DNA from: Persephonella sp.
GTDB lineage: Bacteria; Aquificota; Aquificia; Aquificales; Hydrogenothermaceae
Assembly: GCF_015487465.1 (NCBI RefSeq)
Contig: NZ_WFPS01000072.1
Location: 1-46,376 of the forward strand
DNA length: 46,376 nt
Direction of reading: 5' to 3'
Of this stretch, positions 8,501-15,449 are shown piece by piece (position 1 is the first letter of the stretch; the number at the start of each line of letters is the position of its first letter). The position numbers and the translations under genes were made by a program. Below the pieces are notes generated by a model. It was given only the letters and a program-made list of their open reading frames with translations, did no database searches and was not told the DNA's origin.

Positions 8501-8659
8501 AGAGTATCCGGGAGCCTCGGTGTATATATTTACCTGTATTGGTGTTGGGTCTGGAAATGTGTCAACAGGAATGGTCTTAAAAGCATAGTATCCGTAACTT
8601 ATTATTCCTATCAGAGCAAAAATTACAAGTAATCTATACTGAAGTATCCATCTAATCAT
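5585..8659 (-). CDS. czcA: Heavy-metal RND efflux pump, inner-membrane subunit (CzcA/CusA family)
   Basis: A 1024-residue RND transporter, full length for the heavy-metal subfamily. It exports metal cations from periplasm or cytoplasm using the proton gradient. Helix one is near the N terminus (YRLLVIFALIGIISYGYYAF), followed by the porter domain with TIPVDTFPDPTP. TM4 contains GLFADATVVVIEN, retaining an acidic residue and the VEN-like proton-relay signature. A second large periplasmic loop and the final helices follow, giving the usual duplicated layout. It is the last gene of the czcC-czcB-czcA operon, 11 bp after czcB, with GGAGG before ATG. The metal (Cu, Ag, Zn, Co or Cd) cannot be decided here. 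Confidence 0.95.
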   Translation of the reverse strand: MIRWILQYRLLVIFALIGIISYGYYAFKTIPVDTFPDPTPIQVNIYTEAPGYSAEEVEALITKRIEMVMSGIKDVEKVRSISIPGLSYVALFFKDGTDIYFDRRLVMEKLPEAQSKLPEGIVPIMGPNTSGLGNVMIYALTTDNPEYSLTDLKVIQEWLIRPILRSIDGVEEIVQWGPEKAFLVKPYPEKLLKYNITLGDIFETLEKNGGLAGGGYTKTPEGDLVIRAVASITDVEQIKQIPVKVEHGTVIKIKDVADVVEGEVPQRRGAFTLNGKEVQGNIVVKRVHVNTKELITKLKKEIDRINTEVLPEDVKIKILYDQSYLTDKALSTIEKALLEGIILVSIAMMIYLWNVRAAVLVILSIPFTLLIAFGIMKNLGLTADLMSLGGLAIGLGLFADATVVVIENIFRHLSHNKDRIKDKEFKLEIIKLSVKEITRPVFFAILIIMVVFLPIFSFESVEGKYFKPLALTIIVALAASLFVAYVFMPVLAYFGLKPGKEKSIVMDFIEKIYIKLLKGAMKIGLALFIATVLLFGGSIYLLTKVGTEFTPELDEGAVLLEVFLDTNISREEAKKIANVIEQRAKSFDVVTNAYSTVGRAEKGEVTDVSYIETWILLKPYKEWKELKTRKEFEKALREKLKDLPVAGLVFTQPIAMRIEELLSGVRATIAVKVFGDDLKKINEIAMKVEEVAKKTEGSEDVETEIQSGRLQLQIIPKYDSLYRYGYDVERLLNLVGKYMAGVEVNEFREGLISFPVMLKLPDETINNIEKIKQIPLLRKEDGTLLRLKDVADIKVVPGFSKIRHENGLRYALVQMNLEGRDLGGFIKELRENIKKEIQLPEGYFIEFAGQFENQQRAMERLSIVVPIAILLIFILLYINYNSIRDSLLIMLNVPFATIGGILALYISGFNLSVPAAIGFIAVFGIATLNGVVLVSYIRQMLDEGFDIDESINKATRLRLRPILITATAASLGLVPILFTYDIGSEIQKPIAVVVIGGIFSSTFLTLILLPIVYKFVWKFTHKKV

Positions 8660-8670
8660 GATTTCCTCCT

Positions 8671-9768
8671 TTAGTGTCCTTCAACTTCAGCAAGAAATCT
8701 GCTTTTGAGGAAAGATACACCTTCTGTGATTATCTGATCACCCTCGTGAATACCGTCAATGACCCTGTAGTGACCGTCAACCTTTTCTCCTAATATTACT
8801 TCAATAGGAGAAACATGATCCCCTTCCTTTTTGAAAACAAAATATTTGTTATCTTTTATAACAACGGCTTTTTCTGGTATAAAAACACCTTTCACACTTT
8901 TTTTCTTAATCAAAACATCAACAAACATGTTAGGTTTGAGAGTATCGTTTGAGTTGTCTCCTATTATCCTTACATCATTTCTCTTGGTTTCAGGATCAAC
9001 TTTATGGCTTATAAAATCAATGATACCCCTTGTTTTTCCAAGGGGGGATATAATGCTTACTGTTTTTCCTTTCTGGAAAAATTTTGTTTCTGCTACAGGA
9101 ACCATAGCAACCACCCACAGCTTTTCGTGGGAATGTATTCTGAATATCTGTCTGGACAGGTCAACGCTGTCTCCTAATATTACATTTTGTTTTGCCACAT
9201 AGCCGTCTATATGGGATTTTAAAACAAGGTATATGTCCTGAATTTCGCCGTATGCTCTTAGTGATTCTTCCATTGCCTGAAGTTCGCCAACAGCATTTTC
9301 GTAATTTATTTTTGCCTCGAAATATCTTCCGTAAGGTATAACCTCTGACTTAAATAGCTGTTTTTCCCTTTCATAGACAGCTTTCAGATTTTTTACTTTT
9401 ACTTTCATCATTTTTATCTCAGCTATTAGCCTTTTTATCTCAGGAGAGTATATGAGAGCGACTTTTTGACCTTTTTTTACAGGATCTCCTTCTTTTACAA
9501 ATAGTTTTTTGATTATTCCATCAACAGGTGAATAAACTGCCTCTGATAGCGTGAGATCATCTTTTACTACAGCTGGATATCTTTTCTTTATGAAAACCTC
9601 TTTTTGGGAAACTTTTTCCCATTTTATATGTAGTTTTTCTATAATGTCGGGAGTTAATTCAAACTCTGTTTCCCCTTCATGTCCATGACCGTGTCCGTGA
9701 CCGCCTCCTGCAAAGACAGTTATTGATGTCATGAAAAATACAGCTATAGCCATTCTTAAAAATCTCAT
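8671..9768 (-). CDS. czcB: RND efflux periplasmic adaptor (CzcB/CusB family)
   Basis: A 365-residue membrane fusion protein that bridges the RND pump and the outer-membrane channel. The order is signal peptide (1-20), a His-rich metal-binding-like segment (GGGHGHGHGHEG, about 21-32), a first barrel/lipoyl half (VYSPVDGIIKKLFV), an alpha hairpin (about 115-170), a second lipoyl half, then beta-barrel and membrane-proximal domains. The N-terminal histidine run suggests metal scavenging in the periplasm, a feature seen in some CzcB-like adaptors. Its start overlaps the czcC stop by 4 nt (ATGA), and GGAGG precedes it. Confidence 0.93.
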   Translation of the reverse strand: MRFLRMAIAVFFMTSITVFAGGGHGHGHGHEGETEFELTPDIIEKLHIKWEKVSQKEVFIKKRYPAVVKDDLTLSEAVYSPVDGIIKKLFVKEGDPVKKGQKVALIYSPEIKRLIAEIKMMKVKVKNLKAVYEREKQLFKSEVIPYGRYFEAKINYENAVGELQAMEESLRAYGEIQDIYLVLKSHIDGYVAKQNVILGDSVDLSRQIFRIHSHEKLWVVAMVPVAETKFFQKGKTVSIISPLGKTRGIIDFISHKVDPETKRNDVRIIGDNSNDTLKPNMFVDVLIKKKSVKGVFIPEKAVVIKDNKYFVFKKEGDHVSPIEVILGEKVDGHYRVIDGIHEGDQIITEGVSFLKSRFLAEVEGH

Positions 9769-10949
9769 CTCAGTCCTCCTATTTTGATGTATTCACTGTA
9801 AGTGTGGTGGATCTGTTGTAAGGTTTGGGCTCTATAAATAAGAGCCTGTATGAATTGTTTTCTAAGATCAGAAAGCTCAAAAAGTGTTATTTCCTTTAGC
9901 TTAAAGCTTTTTTCCCCGAGTTTTAAAGCATTGTGTACAGAGGGAATGATTTGCTGATCTATCTCCTGTATCTGTTTCTTTAATAAAGAGTATTTTTCTT
10001 TCAGGCTGTTTAGTTTTGATCTGAAGTATATTTTCTTTTGTTTCAGCAGGTTTATGTAACTTTTTTTCTTGTATATAAGCTTTAATATCTCCCCCTGATT
10101 TCTGTAAAAAACAGGGATTGATGCTTTTATACCTATTCCAAATTCATACTTTCCAAGATCCACCTCATCTTCTGAAGCAGCAAACTCAATACTTACCTGT
10201 GGTTTTGCAAGAGCTTTCTGTAAAGCTATTCCTTTTTCTGCAGTTTCTATTAATTTTTTCAGATAGCTGATCTGTGGGATCTGATCTATGTCTATATCTA
10301 TCGGATCTTTTACAGCGGATATCTCTCCTTCAACATCTTTTATCTCAAAACCTGCCAGAGAAGACAGATTTTTCAGGCTGATGTTGTATTCTGTTTCTGC
10401 CTGTTTCAGCTCAATCTGTGCAACTTTCAGATCTTTTTCGGCTCTGAAAAGGTTCAGCTTTGTTTCTTCTCCAAGTTGGTAGGATTTTTCAACAAACCGG
10501 TATATATCTTTTGTTATGCTGTATTCAATCTGCTTGATTTTCATTACTTCTTTTTTGAAAAGTGCCGTATAAAATGCATTGTAAAGCCCAGATATAAATT
10601 TTCTTTTTTCTGTTTCAAACATATACTGATAAGCAGATCTTTTTGTTAAAGCTTGTTCAATGGCTTTTTTTCTAGTCCCCCACAGTTTAAGGGGCTGTTC
10701 AACGGAAAAATCCGTAAGAACTGCACCGCTCTCATCTGACTGACTGTAAAGTCTTCCAAACATAAGAGAGACTTCAGGATTAGGGATTGATCTTGCTGAT
10801 TTGATCTCACCTTCCACCTCTTTTGATTGGTTCTCAACGGCTTTCAGATAGGGATTTTTTTGCAGGGCTTTTCTGAGAACCTGATCAAATGTTTCTCCAT
10901 AACTTAAAGAAAACACAAATAGAAACAGGATCAAATACCTGTAAATCAT
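9765..10949 (-). CDS. czcC: TolC-family outer-membrane efflux protein (CzcC/CusC)
   Basis: A 394-residue outer-membrane channel subunit with a signal peptide (1-18, ending LSYG). Long amphipathic coiled-coil helices occur in two repeats (about 25-200 and 215-390), the TolC fold. No lipobox is visible. It forms the exit duct of the tripartite metal efflux system with the following two genes. The start has AGGAGG before ATG. It is probably transcribed together with the small upstream gene at 11001-11294. Confidence 0.92.
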   Translation of the reverse strand: MIYRYLILFLFVFSLSYGETFDQVLRKALQKNPYLKAVENQSKEVEGEIKSARSIPNPEVSLMFGRLYSQSDESGAVLTDFSVEQPLKLWGTRKKAIEQALTKRSAYQYMFETEKRKFISGLYNAFYTALFKKEVMKIKQIEYSITKDIYRFVEKSYQLGEETKLNLFRAEKDLKVAQIELKQAETEYNISLKNLSSLAGFEIKDVEGEISAVKDPIDIDIDQIPQISYLKKLIETAEKGIALQKALAKPQVSIEFAASEDEVDLGKYEFGIGIKASIPVFYRNQGEILKLIYKKKSYINLLKQKKIYFRSKLNSLKEKYSLLKKQIQEIDQQIIPSVHNALKLGEKSFKLKEITLFELSDLRKQFIQALIYRAQTLQQIHHTYSEYIKIGGLR

Positions 10950-11000
10950 AATTTCCTCCTAAATTTTAGTAAAAAAGACAGAATAAGGGCGTAAAAATTC

Positions 11001-11294
11001 TCAGGATAGTAGTTTGGGCGGTTTGAAAATCTCTGAAATGTAAGGGTCTAAAGATATGTTCTCATATGTGAAAGTGTAAATTTCCTTAAAATTTCTGTTT
11101 ATGGGGATATTTATAAACGGTTTTATATAAGGCATGTGTAGGTTTTCGTGTATTTCGCAATACCCGTCATTTACTTTGTATGCCGTTTCAATATATTTCA
11201 TACATGGATCAACTTTATAAAATATAAAGTCGTGTATAGTTTGGAAAAATATCCCTACTAATAGAAGCAGAAAAATGGTCTTTTTCATTCTCAT
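11001..11294 (-). CDS. Small exported protein at the head of the efflux operon
   Basis: A 97-residue protein that I do not recognise. Residues 3-21 look like a signal peptide or single membrane helix (KKTIFLLLLVGIFFQT). The mature part has two cysteines (VDPCMKY and GYCEIHE), two histidines near them, and many aromatic residues. Two possible starts (M1 and M3) exist, both without a strong ribosome binding site. Its position 51 bp before czcC on the same strand suggests a periplasmic accessory such as a metal-binding or sensor protein, but nothing in the sequence proves it. Confidence 0.55.
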   Translation of the reverse strand: MRMKKTIFLLLLVGIFFQTIHDFIFYKVDPCMKYIETAYKVNDGYCEIHENLHMPYIKPFINIPINRNFKEIYTFTYENISLDPYISEIFKPPKLLS

Positions 11295-11329
11295 CAGAAT
11301 TATTTTAACTTAAAAATCTAATTTTGTTT

Positions 11330-11348
11330 TATGATAATTATTCTAAAT
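11330..11348. promoter_or_regulatory. Fur-box-like site before flavodoxin gene
   Basis: TATGATAATTATTCTAAAT, a 9-1-9 site that shares 11 of 19 positions with the sites at 13462 and 16064. It ends 21 nt before the flavodoxin ATG. Flavodoxin genes are classic targets of the iron regulator Fur. The palindrome itself is imperfect, so this is the weakest of the three sites. Confidence 0.4.
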
Positions 11349-11369
11349 ATAAAAATCAAGAGGGCAAAG

Positions 11370-11900
11370 ATGGGGAAGGTTCTTGTCCTTTATGACACAG
11401 AGACAGGACATACTAAAAAAATGGCTGAATATGTTGCAAAAGGTGCCTCAAAATTTCCTGTTGAGGTTAGGATAAAATCTGTTGAAGAAGCATCAAAAGA
11501 AGACATACTGTGGTGCGACGGTATTGCTGTAGGAAGCCCAACATATCTTGGTGTGATGTCATGGAGAATGAAAAAGTTCTGGGACAGTATTGTTGATCTT
11601 TGGGGAAATATAGATGGAAAGATAGGGTGTGCATTTTCCTCATCAGGCGGTTGGGGAGGAGGAAATGAGGTTGCCTGCATGTCTATTCTCACAATGCTAA
11701 TGAATTACGGCTTTTTAGTGTTTGGTGTAACAGACTACACAGGGGAAAAATTCACGCTCCATTACGGAGCTGTATGTGCAGGTGAGCCAAGAAAAGATGA
11801 GGAGATCAAAGCCTGCGAAAGATTGGGAGAAAGGCTTGCTCAGTGGGTTTTGGTGTATGTTGACGGGAAGAGGGAGTATTTAAAAAACTTGAAAAATTAA
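11370..11900 (+). CDS. Flavodoxin-like/WrbA-type flavoprotein
   Basis: A 176-residue flavodoxin-fold protein. The FMN phosphate loop is TETGHTKKMA near residue 10, and the second FMN loop is GSPTYLGVMSWRMKKF, close to the WrbA/NAD(P)H:quinone oxidoreductase pattern. A glycine-rich SSSGGWGGGNE loop follows. It would carry two electrons on FMN in the cytoplasm, either as a quinone reductase or as a ferredoxin substitute. The ATG at 11370 has GAGGG upstream and avoids a 13-residue extension without a ribosome binding site. A Fur-like site is placed at its promoter. Confidence 0.85.
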   Translation: MGKVLVLYDTETGHTKKMAEYVAKGASKFPVEVRIKSVEEASKEDILWCDGIAVGSPTYLGVMSWRMKKFWDSIVDLWGNIDGKIGCAFSSSGGWGGGNEVACMSILTMLMNYGFLVFGVTDYTGEKFTLHYGAVCAGEPRKDEEIKACERLGERLAQWVLVYVDGKREYLKNLKN

Positions 11901-11933
11901 AATAATTTAACCATATCTTAATAAATCCTTAAC

Positions 11934-11980
11934 TCTCACCTCCTAAAATAAAACTTGAAATAACAGGAAAGGAGGTGAGA
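11934..11980 (+). promoter_or_regulatory. 11-bp stem sequestering a ribosome binding site
   Basis: TCTCACCTCCT (11934-11944) is perfectly complementary to AGGAGGTGAGA (11970-11980). The right arm is the Shine-Dalgarno of the zinc-ribbon gene that starts at 11985, and the left arm mimics the anti-Shine-Dalgarno end of 16S rRNA (CACCTCCT). The loop is 25 nt and AT-rich. This is the geometry of an RNA thermometer or a ligand- or protein-controlled translational switch. Confidence 0.6.
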
Positions 11981-11984
11981 TTGC

Positions 11985-12155
11985 ATGAGAAAAGAAAAAG
12001 AGTTAGATGTGAGATTTGAAAAGTTTAATCTGATCTGTCCAAGATGCAAAAATCAGTGGGAGGAGGTTGTTGTGGTATCAAGGAATGTGGGAGTTCTTGA
12101 TGTTTCCTGCCCAGAATGTAAGAAAAGAATTTTGGAACTGAAAATCTTTGACTGA
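11985..12155 (+). CDS. Small zinc-ribbon protein
   Basis: A 56-residue protein with two CxxC pairs: CPRC at about 18-21 and CPEC at about 42-45, separated by a short beta-rich stretch. That is the layout of a single zinc ribbon. It begins MRKEKELDV and ends LKIFD. An exceptionally strong ribosome binding site (GGAGGTGAG) lies before ATG, and that site is paired in an 11-bp stem. No family name is given. The protein could bind RNA, DNA or metal and might control its own leader. It ends 5 bp from the convergent porin gene. Confidence 0.8.
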   Translation: MRKEKELDVRFEKFNLICPRCKNQWEEVVVVSRNVGVLDVSCPECKKRILELKIFD

Positions 12156-12160
12156 TCTTC

Positions 12161-13243
12161 TCAATAAGAAAAATACACCCTTCCTCCCAGAGCTACATTT
12201 TCTTTTTTTTCTTTTATGTACTGTAGATCACCAGAAATATAAAGATGTTTATTTAGATTTACCGTATAGTAACACTCACACACATAAATATTTTCAACCC
12301 CTGCCTTTCCCTTGATAAAACCTGCTCCCATACCGACTTTATCATCTGTTATCAATTTTTTTGTTTCAAACCCTCCAGACAAAAGGTAATTGTAATCTAC
12401 ATTAGATGTCCCACCTCTGAAAAAAACGCCAAACCTGTCAGAAAAAGCATAATCTGAGGAGATACCAAACCCTTTATGTTCATGTCCACCAAATACATAA
12501 AAATAGTAAGGTCTGACAGAAATATCTTCAGTCTCATACTCAATTTCGGCTATGCCTACATCTCCTTTATCAGGTTTATTTTGAATAAAAACTCCTGAGA
12601 AAGATATGTTTTCATGAAGATTATATTTAATATGAAATCCTGGATTGTAAGAAGGTATGGCAGCAATAGGATTATTAACAAAAACATCATTTAAAAACTG
12701 TGTATGCTCATCGTTTGCGTATCTGTTTGCATCAATAAAGGCAGCAGCATCTATAAGACCGCCAATTAAGACAAAGTTTTTTATCTTTTTCTGGTAAAAA
12801 AACTCCATAAGGTATTTTCTACCTGTGTCGTTTATGTTTTTTAGATCATCTTCAAGATCGTCTGCTGTTGAAGATATAGAGTATCCTTCACGCTCAAGTT
12901 TTTTCTTAAGACCGTTTCCAAAGGATACAGAAGCGTTTATAAATATCTCATCTGTTTCTGTAAAATCCATAGTCAGAAATACGTGTAAAGTGTTGTAAAC
13001 AGAACCGTAGTTGTTAATCTGTTGAAAAACTGTAGAATTAACAAAATCTATTCTGTGTTTGTGGAGTTTGTGCTCCTTTATAAATGGTTTTTCTGTTTCC
13101 TGAGAAAATGAGATTATAGGAATAAGCATCATAATCAATATCAAACTACATTTGTCGCACTTTCCCTTTTTTCTGGTGTTTAAATTTTTATGGATCAAAA
13201 ATAGGGACAGAACCAGCATTATAAATACCACCAGATATTCCAT
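12161..13243 (-). CDS. OprB-like outer-membrane porin with FeoB-associated-like N terminus
   Basis: A 360-residue open frame made of two unlike parts. Residues 1-33 are a membrane helix followed by a basic, cysteine-bearing KKGKCDKCS tail, like the small FeoB-associated Cys-rich membrane proteins. Residues 33-48 form a second hydrophobic stretch ending ISFSQ, which reads as a porin signal peptide. The rest is an outer-membrane barrel: the GGLIDAAAFIDANRYANDE and AIPSYNPGF blocks resemble the OprB carbohydrate-porin family, and the protein ends in aromatic VYFSY. AAGAGG precedes the first ATG. Whether one fused protein or an internal second start (TTG or ATG near residues 34-39) is used is open. 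It follows the small gene at 13255 by 11 bp. Confidence 0.75.
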   Translation of the reverse strand: MEYLVVFIMLVLSLFLIHKNLNTRKKGKCDKCSLILIMMLIPIISFSQETEKPFIKEHKLHKHRIDFVNSTVFQQINNYGSVYNTLHVFLTMDFTETDEIFINASVSFGNGLKKKLEREGYSISSTADDLEDDLKNINDTGRKYLMEFFYQKKIKNFVLIGGLIDAAAFIDANRYANDEHTQFLNDVFVNNPIAAIPSYNPGFHIKYNLHENISFSGVFIQNKPDKGDVGIAEIEYETEDISVRPYYFYVFGGHEHKGFGISSDYAFSDRFGVFFRGGTSNVDYNYLLSGGFETKKLITDDKVGMGAGFIKGKAGVENIYVCECYYTVNLNKHLYISGDLQYIKEKKENVALGGRVYFSY

Positions 13244-13254
13244 TTCTCAACCTC

Positions 13255-13446
13255 TTAAAGAGACATTCTTTTTGATCTTATCCTGTCGCATATCTCATCT
13301 ATTTTTATCTGCTGGACAAGAAGTAAACTGCCGTAAAAAGCGTTAAAGATTTTCTGTTTTTCTTCTGGGCTTTTAGTCTTACACAGAAGCTCGCAGTAAT
13401 GTCTTGAAATGGCTTCAATTCTTTGTTCTATCTCGTTTACACTCAT
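13255..13446 (-). CDS. Small helical protein of unknown function
   Basis: A 63-residue, mostly alpha-helical protein with a CELLC motif near residue 19. ATG at 13446 follows AGGAGGAGAG, which makes it preferable to an upstream start. I do not recognise the family. It is the first gene behind a promoter with a perfect TTGACA -35 box and a Fur-like operator, and the porin gene follows 11 bp later, so it is probably iron-regulated. No signal peptide or membrane segment is visible. Confidence 0.7.
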   Translation of the reverse strand: MSVNEIEQRIEAISRHYCELLCKTKSPEEKQKIFNAFYGSLLLVQQIKIDEICDRIRSKRMSL

Positions 13447-13461
13447 CTCTCTCCTCCTGTG

Positions 13462-13480
13462 ATTGAGAATTAGTCTCAAT
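13462..13480. promoter_or_regulatory. Fur-box-like operator
   Basis: ATTGAGAATTAGTCTCAAT is a 9-1-9 palindrome with eight of nine half-site pairs matched. It resembles the variant Fur box written TGAGAATnATTCTCA. It lies just after the -10 box and 15 nt before the ATG of the 63-residue gene, a position expected to block transcription when iron-loaded Fur binds. Confidence 0.6.
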
Positions 13481-13483
13481 TTA

Positions 13484-13511
13484 GATTAGAAGGAATTTTT
13501 CAAAATGTCAA
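13484..13511 (-). promoter_or_regulatory. Sigma-70-type promoter of the small-protein/porin operon
   Basis: On the minus strand a perfect TTGACA (13511-13506) is followed, 17 nt later, by TAATCT (13488-13483), or, 15 nt later, by TCTAAT (13490-13485). The Fur-like operator begins immediately downstream. Confidence 0.55.
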
Positions 13512-13612
13512 CCCCTTATAAACAGTTTAGATGTCAGACTGTTGTAAAATTTCTGTATTCTACAAAAGCAATAACCAGATAAGATTAATAAGGAAATTTA
13601 ATGTGAAAAGGA

Positions 13613-13654
13613 ATGGACGGAAATGTTTTGATCGTTGAAAGGGTGAAAAATTGA
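13613..13654 (+). CDS. Possible 13-codon leader peptide before apbE
   Basis: ATG at 13613 behind AAAGG opens a 13-residue frame (MDGNVLIVERVKN) whose TGA stop overlaps the TTG start of apbE. Such an arrangement can couple translation of a gene with a weak start to an upstream frame. It may equally be chance. Confidence 0.25.
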   Translation: MDGNVLIVERVKN

Positions 13655-14613
13655 GGATATTTATAATCTTTTTGTTTGTTTTTTGGTTTTCTTATGCTGA
13701 AGAGAGGGTAAAATACATAATGGGAGTTCCTGTTTCTGTGGCTGCCCCTGAAGTTGACGAACAGTTTTTTGAGCCGTTCAGAAAGGTTGACAAATATTTT
13801 TCCCTTTATAGAAATGACAGTGTTTTGTGCAGACTAAACAGGGAAAAACAGCTGAAGGCTGATAAATTTTTTATGGATCTTTTAAAAAAATCCATTGAGA
13901 TAAACAGGGAAACTGACGGTTTTTTTGATATCTCTATTGGAAACATAACATACAGATACGGAGATTTTGTAGAAGGGTGTGGTTTTATCAAAACAGACTC
14001 CTACGGAATGGAGAATATACTTATAAAGGAAAATCAGGTCTTTTTAAAAAATGGTATTTCACTTGATTTTGGAGGTATTGCAAAAGGGTATGCTGTTGAT
14101 ATTGTTTCAGATATGCTTAAAAAAAGAGGAATAAAAGGTATTGTTAAAGCCTCAGGGGATATCAGATGTTTAAAAGAGTGTGAAATATGCATAAAAGATC
14201 CTTTCTCAGACAAACCATTTGCATGTTTTTCCACAAAAAATGATGAAACCGGTGTCTCAACAAGCGGAATTTATGAAAGGTTTAGAGGCAGCATGCAGGA
14301 CAACCATCTTATAAACCCTTTAACAAAAAAGTCTGCATCAAATATAATCTCAATAACATTAATTGGAACTGTAGATAATACCTCTCTGGATGCTTATGCT
14401 ACAACAGTATCTGTAATGCCTGTTGAAAGGACTGTCAGCTTTTTGAATAAGAAAAAGTTAGGGTTTTTTCTGATTACTAAAGACTGTTACTTACAGGGAA
14501 GTTTTAACAGCCTTTACATAAAAGATCTAACATTTTTCTCTGATCTTAAGGAATGTAAGGAAACACAGATAAACAGCCATAAAAACGACAGAAGCAAGAA
14601 ATATACTGAATGA
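13651..14613 (+). CDS. apbE: ApbE-type FAD:protein FMN transferase
   Basis: A 320-residue exported flavin transferase that uses FAD to attach FMN to a threonine of a target protein. A signal peptide occupies residues 1-16 (ending SYA), without a lipobox. Family motifs are present: LDFGGIAKGYAVD, KASGDIRC, HLINPLTKK and DAYATTVSVM (the Mg-binding and FAD-binding blocks). The start is TTG, with GAAAGGGTG upstream. Its 3' end overlaps the convergent gene at 14527-14976 by 87 bp, so the two mRNAs are complementary there. The predicted substrate is encoded next door (15446-15967), making this a self-contained flavinylation locus. Confidence 0.92.
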   Translation: MRIFIIFLFVFWFSYAEERVKYIMGVPVSVAAPEVDEQFFEPFRKVDKYFSLYRNDSVLCRLNREKQLKADKFFMDLLKKSIEINRETDGFFDISIGNITYRYGDFVEGCGFIKTDSYGMENILIKENQVFLKNGISLDFGGIAKGYAVDIVSDMLKKRGIKGIVKASGDIRCLKECEICIKDPFSDKPFACFSTKNDETGVSTSGIYERFRGSMQDNHLINPLTKKSASNIISITLIGTVDNTSLDAYATTVSVMPVERTVSFLNKKKLGFFLITKDCYLQGSFNSLYIKDLTFFSDLKECKETQINSHKNDRSKKYTE

Positions 14614-14976
14614 ACACACCTTCAAAAACGCAAAATTTTTATTATAAAGAACTAAAAAAGGAGACAAAAAGTTAAAAAATCCTGAAAGAAACACAGTGCC
14701 TGCCAGATAAAAATGGAGTTTTTTTATCCTGAAAAAGTAAAAAATGTGGGAAATGACAAATACAGACAGAAAAAAAACCAAAAAGTGTGGAAAATGCAGT
14801 TCAATCAGACCTAAAAAGCTTTTTCCCCTGATCATTTCATCAGGATTTCCGTGTGTATACACAAGGGTTTTTTCAATAGAAAAGCCGTATTTCTGATAAA
14901 ACAGATAAAATCCTGTGAATATCTCAAATAAAAAAAGAACTCCTCCAAAAAATCCGATCAGAAACATAGACTTCAT
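14527..14976 (-). CDS. Four-helix membrane protein of flavinylation cluster (paralogue A)
   Basis: A 149-residue protein with about four transmembrane helices. Between helices one and two it has GNPDEMIRGKSFLGLIELHFPH, which is repeated in variant form in the gene just upstream (GDPDQFLEGKSLLQIVESVH), so the two are paralogues. Histidines at ELH, FPH and SH are spaced so that two could face the membrane interior as haem ligands; this is an inference. Its ATG overlaps the stop of paralogue B by 4 nt (ATGA). The family was not recognised. It is the last gene of the three-gene minus-strand operon that starts with the FMN-binding protein. Confidence 0.75.
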   Translation of the reverse strand: MKSMFLIGFFGGVLFLFEIFTGFYLFYQKYGFSIEKTLVYTHGNPDEMIRGKSFLGLIELHFPHFLVFFLSVFVISHIFYFFRIKKLHFYLAGTVFLSGFFNFLSPFLVLYNKNFAFLKVCSFSIFLASVVFMAVYLCFLTFLKIREKC

Positions 14977-15449
14977 TTTATTTTACCTGTTAAAAAGCAG
15001 TATATATTCAGTGTGTTAACTGCAGAGCAGGTGATTATAAAAGAGCAGAAAGACAAAAACTGAACATAAGAAAATGTTTCTCCCCAAAAACTGACCAAAA
15101 AAGGCGAAACAGCATAAACAAAACCTGAGATAAATCCTGTAAAAATGAAAAATACCTTAAACTTTTCTGGTATCTCTACCCTGAGCAGTATAGACATCAC
15201 AGTTAAAGCTGTAAGCATTATTAAAAAAACCTCTATATGAACGCTTTCCACTATCTGAAGAAGGCTTTTTCCTTCTAAAAACTGATCAGGATCTCCAAGA
15301 ATTGAGAGCTTTATCTGTTCAGGGAAAAGCTCCTCCATCAGATATTTATATAAAACGAACAAAATCATAAAAAACTGAATTCCAAAAGACAGATTTATAA
15401 CCAAAAAATTAATGTACCTGCTTTTTCTGTGCTGAACAGTGTATCTCAT
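14973..15449 (-). CDS. Four-helix membrane protein of flavinylation cluster (paralogue B)
   Basis: A 158-residue protein with about four transmembrane helices, related to the next gene through the shared G(D/N)PD-x6-GKS-x4-(I/L)E loop after helix one. A short basic N-terminal tail (YTVQHRKSRY) suggests a cytoplasmic N terminus. The ATG at 15449 overlaps the FMN-binding gene's stop by 4 nt, so translation is coupled; an upstream start at 15479 would give a 34-nt overlap and is less likely. Only one histidine (ESVHIE) is placed as in paralogue A. A role in moving electrons from the quinone pool to the exported flavoprotein is plausible but unproven. Confidence 0.75.
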   Translation of the reverse strand: MRYTVQHRKSRYINFLVINLSFGIQFFMILFVLYKYLMEELFPEQIKLSILGDPDQFLEGKSLLQIVESVHIEVFLIMLTALTVMSILLRVEIPEKFKVFFIFTGFISGFVYAVSPFLVSFWGETFSYVQFLSFCSFIITCSAVNTLNIYCFLTGKIK

